NCBI GenBank assembly: GCA_015179045.1
Contig: WHUZ01000043.1
Coordinates: 248,001 to 312,000 of the forward strand
Source: Kalaharituber pfeilii
Lineage: Eukaryota > Ascomycota > Pezizomycetes > Pezizales > Pezizaceae
Direction of reading: 5' to 3'
Length of the DNA stretch: 64,000 bases
Shown here in pieces: positions 57,064 to 64,000 of this stretch. The translations under genes and the position numbers were made by a program. Every line of letters begins with the position of its first letter. The stretch's first letter is position 1. The notes under the pieces are model-generated. The model was not told where the DNA came from and did not search any database. It saw only the letters and a list, made by a program, of their open reading frames with translations.

Positions 57064-59466
57064 GGCTGTCGGCGCGGGGGAGCCCGCGCGCAGAGACAGA
57101 CTCGAGGCCGCGCTGGCCGGGCGGGCGCAGTAGAGGATGGCGGGGGGTGCGGCGAGGCCTGGATGGGCTAAAGAGCTGTCCGCGGGCCGGTATCTATGTC
57201 GATATCGATACGAGAAACCTCCAGCGCGGGCTTCAAGCTTGCGCACGAACGACTGGCGGCCGGCAGAGATGAAGGTGTGTGCGTCGGCCAAACCGCAGTG
57301 CCGCGGGTGAGGGAATAAAAGGAGAGCGGGGGGTGCAGAGAGGAACGACAGAGATTATGTGAGAAGTGCGGGCGTGGGGCCGGAATAAGCTGCTGAAGAG
57401 CGCAAGCCGCACGCGCGGCAGCGCCGGGGCCACGTGCGCGACTGCCCACCTGGAGCAGCGGCTTGCGTGCTTACCGGGGCTTCGACGCTCCGTGGGCCCG
57501 CGTGGGGGGAGGGGAGGGGGAGGGGGGGTGCGGGCGGGGAGGAAGGAACGGTGCAAGGCGGCCCAGCGAGTGGGCACTTGTACCCAGTACATTCAGCGCA
57601 GCGCCCCTGCCTGTGCATGCGCGGCGACGCAAGGTAGCGTGTACCGGGGCAGACGGCTACCGCGGCAATGCCAGCGCTGGCGGATTAGGACGGGCAGCAT
57701 GGCGTCAGCTCGCCGTGTGCTTCGCTGGAATGGGCGCCGGTCTGCATCGACTGATTGGGTACCCAGATGCATGATTGGGCCAGCGCTGCCGGGGGCTGCA
57801 GGCCTGAAGGGCTCAGTGGCATAGGCGGCGGCTGCCGAGCTCGAATCAAAACGAGGCGAGCAAGCGAAGGGCGAAGAGTGACGGGCAGGGAAGGGCAGGG
57901 CGAAGGGTGAAGGGCAAGGCGCTGTGGCTGTGTTTTTGTCATGCGAGGTTCAAGGTGGTAAACAATGGAATGCTGCACATTGGAAACGTGAGGTGGTACA
58001 GCTTAATTGCTCATCTGCCTCAGGATCCCTCACCTCAAGAGCCCCCAGCCCAACCCCCAACCCCCTGCCTACTGCGTACCGATGATCATGGCATGCGTGA
58101 AACTGACTCTTGTTACCAGACCGTAGACGAAATGGAGGAGAGAAAGTACGGGGAAAGAGCGGATTGAGCAGCCAGTAGATGAACGTCATGCTTCCTAGAG
58201 TACGCTACACTGCGAATTTTATTTTGGGCGTATGCTACTCCCTGGCGTTTTGTATGGTTGAGCAAGTATGTGTACGTGGGTCAAAATCTATGCGCAAGGT
58301 ATGCACGGATTGGCAGGCGGAGTGCAGTTGGGGTCGGTGATAAGTTGCCCCAGTCCCCTTCCCGTTTAGTGGGGACGAGCATGTAGATCAGTAGCGTCGG
58401 GAAACAGATGCCAAATTGGTGCCATTGCAGTGATAATGAGTGCTCCAGACCAACAATGTTGTCAATTCGACATCACAAAAGCCGAGATGCTATTTCTCCG
58501 GGCCAGACGGTAGCTTACGAAGAGTCGTATTTCATTATTATAGCCACCGACGGGCCGTTGCGCCTCTGTGACAACGTGTGCACTCTAAAATCACACGTTA
58601 GTCTGCGCCATGTCAGTTTGACTTGAAATTGAATGGGCCGGAAGAATATGATACATATATGCAACGATCGCATAACCCCCTCAAACCTACCTGTACTCTA
58701 CTGTACCCCGTCACGGGGTTGACGCCACTGTGGCGGATGGTGGGAAAATCATGGTGCCGTCGCGGCGGAATTCAGCAGCCGTAGGGAAGGTGATGGTGTC
58801 TGAAAAAAAAAAGCCAGCAGTTGGTCTTATAGAAGCTGAATTGATATCCCGCAATTATAAGCTTCCAGTAAACAGCCCAGGTACCCAAAATTCAGGGGAT
58901 TAGGGTTGGTGCGGGGGAGTGGCAGTACCGCATGGTTCGATCACGTGGGCGCGATGCTTATCGATAAGTCTTGGTGCAGTGAGAAAGCACCCAACGTGGC
59001 GGGCTGCGTCGGAACAGGTACAGTAGAGGACGGTAAAGGGGAGATGAGAATCATGAGGTGTCGCGGCATCGTGTCATTCTCTGAAGAGGGGAGTCGTGAG
59101 ACATGTTGGGGGCCCTTTGGCTGCTTATGTAATCGCGCCGCGGGACCTGAGCTGTTGCTGGCTCGCGGTGCACGTCGGCGTTCTCACCGGACGGGCGTTA
59201 ACATCGCACTTCCCGCCTGCCGCGAGGCTTCCTTCTCCCCTCCGTCGGCATCCCGCATCACTCCATTCCCTCTCATCTCGCTGCCCGCTCTGCGCCGCTG
59301 CCGGCTGCACCCTGCCCCGCCATCCCGTGCCCCTGCATCTGCTGCTGATTTTATGATTATACCCCCCCCCGCCCCAACTGTACCCCACATACCGATACCA
59401 AACTAAGCCCCAACCCGTCCCATAAGCAGCGGCGGCCCTGGAATAGATACATTCTACTATCCAAAG
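57064..59466. promoter_or_regulatory. divergent intergenic region (LCCL gene / arp1)
   Basis: 2.4 kb between divergent genes, GC-rich at 57064-57900 and less so afterwards. It must contain both promoters. Overlapping frames of up to 166 codons have no domain. CACGTG E-box hexamers occur at about 57430 and 58943. An arp1 leader rich in CCC/CCT lies at 59210-59460. Confidence 0.6.
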
Positions 59467-61164
59467 ATGACACTGGATTCCCTTCTCAACCAGCCCGTGG
59501 TCATTGACAACGGCAGTGGCACTATCAAGGCTGGATTTGCCGGCGAGGATATCCCGAAGACCCACTTCTCATCCTTTGTCGGCCGCCCAAAACACCTCCG
59601 TGTACTAGCCGGCTCGATAGAAGGTGATACGTTCATAGGGCCACGGGCCCAGGAGTTACGCGGCCTACTCAAGATCAAGTACCCACTGGAACATGGCATT
59701 GTCACGGATTGGGAGGACATGGAAAGAATCTGGCAATATATATATACAGAGGAGCTAAAGACTCTATCAGAGGAGGTGAGGGCACAATATTCCACTTTGG
59801 CTGCAGCGCTTCTGTTTGGGGAACTGTTCAGGGTAGGAACTTGAGCCTGCAAGAGCAGAGGCCTACCATCAAGGGGAGATTGTGGGGTTTGGGAGACACA
59901 CCGAGATAAGAGACAAAAAATTTAGATGAAACATACATTGCGCAGAAGGCTGATTCTTTTCTCTCTATGTTTCACAATGGGAATCGTGGGGTTGACAGCA
60001 TCCAGTACTGTTAACAGAGGCACCGTTAAACCCCCGCTCAAACAGGGAGCAAGCGGCTCAGATATTTTTTGAGACATTCAACGTCCCGGCGCTGTTCACG
60101 TCGATACAGGCTGTTCTCTCACTGTCCGTCAATTCCTCCTCCTCCTCCTCCTCCTCCTCCTCCACCGTTAATATCCCAGTTCTTCATCCTCATCTACCTT
60201 CTGCTGACATGCTTCCCACTTTCCAATCAGATACGCCTCAGGACGCACAACAGGTATCGTCCTCGACTCAGGGGATGGTGTCACTCACGCAGTGCCCGTA
60301 TACGAAGGTTTCGCCATGCCCTCCGCTATACGAAGAATTGACGTTGCGGGTCGCGATGTTACGGAATACCTACAGATGCTGCTGCGCAAATCGGGAGCAG
60401 TATTCCATACATCGGCAGAGAAGGAAGTAGTGAGATTAATGAAGGAGAAGACGGCATATATCGCTCTGGACCCGAAAAAGGAGGAAAAGGATTGGGCTAG
60501 CAGGACTGACAAGACGGAGGAGTATAAGCTACCCGATGGGAATATGTTGAAGGTGGGCCATTGGCGTTATGAGCTTGTATTTGGCAAAGAGCTAACTTCG
60601 CTGCTTGCGGTTCACAGTTGGGTCCAGAAAGGTTCCGGGCGCCTGAGATCTTGTTTGATCCAGAAATTATAGGGCTAGAATACTCCGGTATACATCAGAT
60701 TGTTGTTGATGCCATCAACCGCACGGACTTGGACCTAAGAAAGTCCCTCTTTGCCAATATTGTCCTTTCTGGTGGATCAACACTCACGAAAGGTTCGCAG
60801 CGCATCTTCCCAATCCCACCTAGAGTAACCTTTCAACCAACTTGCTAACTCGTTCCACCCCTTCTTTATCCACGCAGGCTTCGGCGACCGTCTCCTCACA
60901 GAAGTTAAACGTCTCGCTGTCAAAGACATGAAAATCAAGATCTTTGCGCCTCCAGAAAGGAAATATAGTACGTGGATTGGAGGGAGCATTCTTGCGGGAT
61001 TGGGGACGTTCAGAAAGGTACTGTTAATCCTCTTTTCCTCCCCCTCCTCCTTCCCTGGCCCATGGCGGCATGCACTAAAGTAGAAAAATGTATAAATACA
61101 GATGTGGGTCAGCATAGACGATTGGCACGAGAACCCGGAGATTATCCATACGAAGTTTACTTGA
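59467..61164 (+). CDS. arp1: actin-related protein 1 (Arp1, dynactin centractin)
   Basis: Six exons: 59467-59775, 59999-60123, 60231-60552, 60618-60792, 60878-61017 and 61102-61164; 377 residues, the usual size. All junctions are GT...AG and keep frame. Actin-fold signatures are present: [20 protein letters not shown] (phosphate 1), [21 protein letters not shown] region (phosphate 2), and [10 protein letters not shown] then [10 protein letters not shown] (adenosine site). [20 protein letters not shown] and the C-terminus [15 protein letters not shown], which lacks the actin RKCF end, mark it as Arp1 rather than actin. Arp1 forms the short filament of dynactin, the dynein cofactor for nuclear and vesicle transport in hyphae (ro-4 in Neurospora). 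Intron 1 is 223 nt, several times longer than most others here. Intron 2 begins with the less common donor GTCCGT and carries a TCC trinucleotide run. Confidence 0.97.
60134..60163. repeat. (TCC)10 repeat in arp1 intron 2
   Basis: Ten TCC units ten bases after the exon 2 donor of arp1, inside a 107-nt intron (60124-60230). Confidence 0.92.
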
Positions 61165-62390
61165 ATTCTTGGTGTTTCTTCTTTTTTGCTCACTCAAGTA
61201 CTTAAAGAGGTGGGTGTTTTTGTTGAAAAGGGTTATGGGGGATGGTTGTGAATAAGGACACGAAGAGTGGGGGAACTGAGGGATGAGTGAAGAATATGTA
61301 ATGTGATGATGAGTAATGCAATACCTAATTTGTAAGACTTCAAATGAAAAAAGAATGTGCGGAAACGATTTGATTTTTTATTGGGTTTCTTTTCGTTCCA
61401 TCAATATATATATATACCATTATGGTTGGGGGAGTAATACGCATGGTTGCATTCATAATAAAAATTGTCTTAGAACATTCCTTCTACTACCCTGCTCTAC
61501 CACCTTCACACCTCTCTACTAGTCATGAATCGAATGCAGACGGGGGGGGGGCTAGGAAGTACACCAGGGATATATATACGTGTTTGGCGAAGGTATGTCT
61601 TGACACATCCACACATACCCTACCTATTGTCACCGCTAACTCCCTCTCTCTCTCTATATATATATCCAACATGTACAACACAAGACATAGACGTACGTAT
61701 ATATCACGGCGACCGATACTGCGACATTTAGGAATAAGGAAGGGAGCGCGGGGACCGGGGCACGAGTCTGGGAAAAAGCTTCGAGGAGTTAGACGTTACC
61801 CTGATTCCCGTTTCTTTTTATTTATTTTATATTTTTTATAGCTAGTTAACTTAGCTACATATGCTTTTTTTTAAATCTCAATTTTTTTTATTTTTTTTTT
61901 TTTTTATTTTTTTTTTTATTTTTTTTTTTTTTTCCAAGGACCTAAGTGTACGTACATACATTCCAGTCGGCTAAGTTGAGGGTAACGAGTCCTCCCCCTC
62001 CAACACATCCGCGACATCCATCGCCCTTGTTGTTATTTAGTTCTGTTTATTTTCCTTTCTTTTTTTTTTTTTTTTTTTTTCGATATGATGCTTATATACA
62101 TAAAACTCCAACCGGGCCTTTGTGGTACGATATGTACAATACTTGCTCGAAGAAGGTGGGAAGGAGGGGCCGGGATAGCTTATAATAATGCATCAGGTAT
62201 CGAATATCTTATATTATCTTCCATCCAAATTTGGCATTCCCCGAGCCCCAATGCCCTCATATATACTCTACTCTGCCCTACTAGTTACTCCCCAACTCAG
62301 AAGGGAGGGGGGCGGAGCTCCGGTGAGCTACAGACACAGGAATGTCCCAGTTAGATTGTAGCCCCTGGTGTTCCCCGTTCAAGTTTACGT

Positions 62391-62446
62391 CAAAAAAAAA
62401 ATAAAATAAAATAAAATAAAAAAATATAAAATAAAATAAAATAAAA
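62391..62446. repeat. (AAAAT)n repeat
   Basis: About nine AAAAT/AAAATA units. The complementary TTTTA array lies about 200 bases downstream, so the two could pair. Confidence 0.9.
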
Positions 62447-62636
62447 TGCCAGCACGACGTTTTCCGCTTGACCCCTACCTGTACTTGTATCACAACGAAT
62501 AATGTTCAAAATGGACATTGTCTCAATCTTTCAGAAGTAAGTTTATTTTTCAGCTGTCAAAAAGTCAGAGAAATATGCGACTCAAGAGGCAGGAAAGAAG
62601 CAACTTAGTGAACTTGCTTTTGCTATTTTGTTCTCT

Positions 62637-62722
62637 TTATTTTTATTTTTATTTTTTATTTATTTATTTATTTATTTATTTTATTTTATTTTATTTTATT
62701 TTATTTTATTTTATTTTTTTTT
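62637..62722. repeat. (TTTAT)n/(TTTTA)n repeat
   Basis: A TTTAT tetra/pentanucleotide array passing into TTTTA pentanucleotides, inverted relative to the AAAAT array at 62391-62446. Confidence 0.9.
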
Positions 62723-64000
62723 GCAAGGGAATCGATAATGTAAACTCAAAATCGAGTAGTGATCAAGGTCCAAATTCTCTATTCGTTTTTCTTTTTTTCC
62801 TTCTGTACAACCCATCAATATTGCGATTCTGCATCTGCCCCCCTGTGTACATACTACTTCTCGCCCGTCACTACCTCTCTCAAGGGCATAAGATGAAATC
62901 ACACAGTCAAAAAAAAATTTTTTTTTTCTTCCCAGGAACCCATGTTCATCCAGAACCATGTTAGATCTTACACAATTTTTTTAACCTCAACGCACATCTG
63001 TGCCACCTGCACGCTCGCAACGGTCATCTCGGGCCGGACCGAGTTTCCTTTTGTTCCTGCAAATTCTGGTAGCCCAGCAATATTAACATTCTGCAAATTG
63101 CCGGGAGATCCCAACAGCGGGGACCATAAGCAAGTTCGGCGTTCAGTTCTGAACCATGGCTCTGGAAATGAGTATGAGCACGTAATCTTCCTTACCAAAT
63201 CGCCCATCCGACCAACAACTGATAATGTGACTTTGTACTGTACTGTCATTTTCTTCACGCAACCTTTATTGTTCATTGACGAGTTTGTATACTAAAACAT
63301 TTTCTTTTCCCTTTACTTTTCCTCTTCTGTACTTTTTTGCCTCGGTTGCCACAGAGGCAAATGCACGTCCATGTACCTTGTTAAGTGAATGTACACGTAC
63401 CAGTATTTGCTTTTTTGTGGCAGTCATCCTGCACACGCTGTGCCCTGTCCCAAACTTCTAGAAGCATTCACTGCCCGTTCAATTCGCAGGTAAAAATTTA
63501 ATTTCTCCTCTGATCGATTCGTATCGTGGCAATTCAATCTGTAGAATGTTTAGTGTCATGCACATAAGGAATTCGAAATTCTCGGCGTGATGAAGTAACA
63601 AAAGTCGCCGTTCAACATAGCCTCAAAAATCTGCATGACCAGCAAAAACTTTCAAGTTTTGCACTAGTGTACATAGTTGTGAGCATACGATCCCATAAAA
63701 ATTGTCACAGCAACAGCATCCCACAGGGGTACCGAGTCCGCTTCTGTGTTTATGCCGACATATGGTATAGAGTCAATAAATGTTCTGAGGTTTGAATGTC
63801 AGCAGGCATGTACACAATATATCTGATTTAGGTAATCGAGTTCGAAAGGCTCGGCTTGGCAATTCGGCATTCCCATAGATTTCCTGGATCCCAATAGTAC
63901 CGATTCCCACGCCCGAATCTTAGAGCATGAATTTCCGCCGGCCCAACAATTCATGCGCCTGGAGGGCAATCACGGGAAATGGACAGCAGATATATGCAGG

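Larger units (their letters stand above)
61165..64000. other. arp1 3' flank and A/T-repeat-rich intergenic end of window
   Basis: Includes poly-T/TTTTA runs at 61880-61934 and 62058-62080, AAAAT repeats at 62391-62446, and TTTAT/TTTTA repeats at 62637-62722. A minus-strand frame at 62968-63276 (starting MNNKGCVKKMTVQYKV, 102 codons) has a protein-like look but overlaps a plus frame of similar length, and no family is recognised. I see nothing supportable after 63460. Confidence 0.5.

Noticed and set aside
57064..57291. Upstream start for the LCCL protein (76 extra residues)
   Set aside because: The extension is basic, repetitive and lies in GC-rich promoter-like DNA. The inner ATG gives a family-like N-terminus, although cDNA could overturn this.

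Overview
The window looks like nuclear DNA of a filamentous ascomycete. Coding regions are split by short introns of about 44-110 bases with GT...AG ends, apart from a 223-base one in arp1 and a possible 216-base one in pxl1. The recognisable proteins are typical fungal housekeeping proteins: an ORM/ORMDL sphingolipid regulator, dynactin Arp1, an Sfh1/Snf5 subunit carrying a GATA-like finger, a paxillin-like LIM protein, and an LCCL-domain membrane protein. Gene density is low: eight well-supported genes in 64 kb, separated by long non-coding stretches that hold small DNA transposon remnants and many microsatellites. That pattern would fit a repeat-rich genome such as those of Pezizomycetes (truffle or morel relatives), but this placement is inference only.

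Layout. 1-5579 is intergenic and contains one 767-bp TA-flanked element with a transposase-like reading-frame remnant. 5580-7571 (-) is a bHLH transcription factor. 9870-12991 is a dense cluster of five small terminal-inverted-repeat elements. 15749-18447 (-) is the LIM/paxillin-like gene and 23134-24774 (-) is sfh1. A second copy of one of the elements lies at 26778-27399. 36390-37325 (-) is an unrecognised 311-residue protein with two cysteine clusters. 37500-39300 is GC-rich and includes a long polypurine tract. 41000-44400 holds at least two sets of candidate exons of unknown function. 47931-50111 (-) is a large zinc-knuckle protein resembling Air/TRAMP subunits, divergent from orm1 at 51671-52552 (+). 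orm1 converges on the LCCL gene at 54655-57063 (-), which is divergent from arp1 at 59467-61164 (+). The remainder, to 64000, is intergenic and full of A/T repeats.

The genes do not form a pathway or cluster. They are individually transcribed housekeeping genes: nuclear functions (bHLH, Sfh1, zinc knuckle), cytoskeleton and trafficking (LIM, Arp1), and membrane or lipid biology (ORM, LCCL). I found no rRNA, convincing tRNA, CRISPR array, secondary-metabolite cluster or intact autonomous transposon. The most notable material is the mobile-element cluster at 9.9-13.0 kb, the unusual third LIM domain, the SUMO-interaction-like motifs of the zinc-knuckle protein, and the candidate orphan exons at 42-44 kb. 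Splice sites were assigned by eye from reading frame, splice consensus and protein-family expectation.
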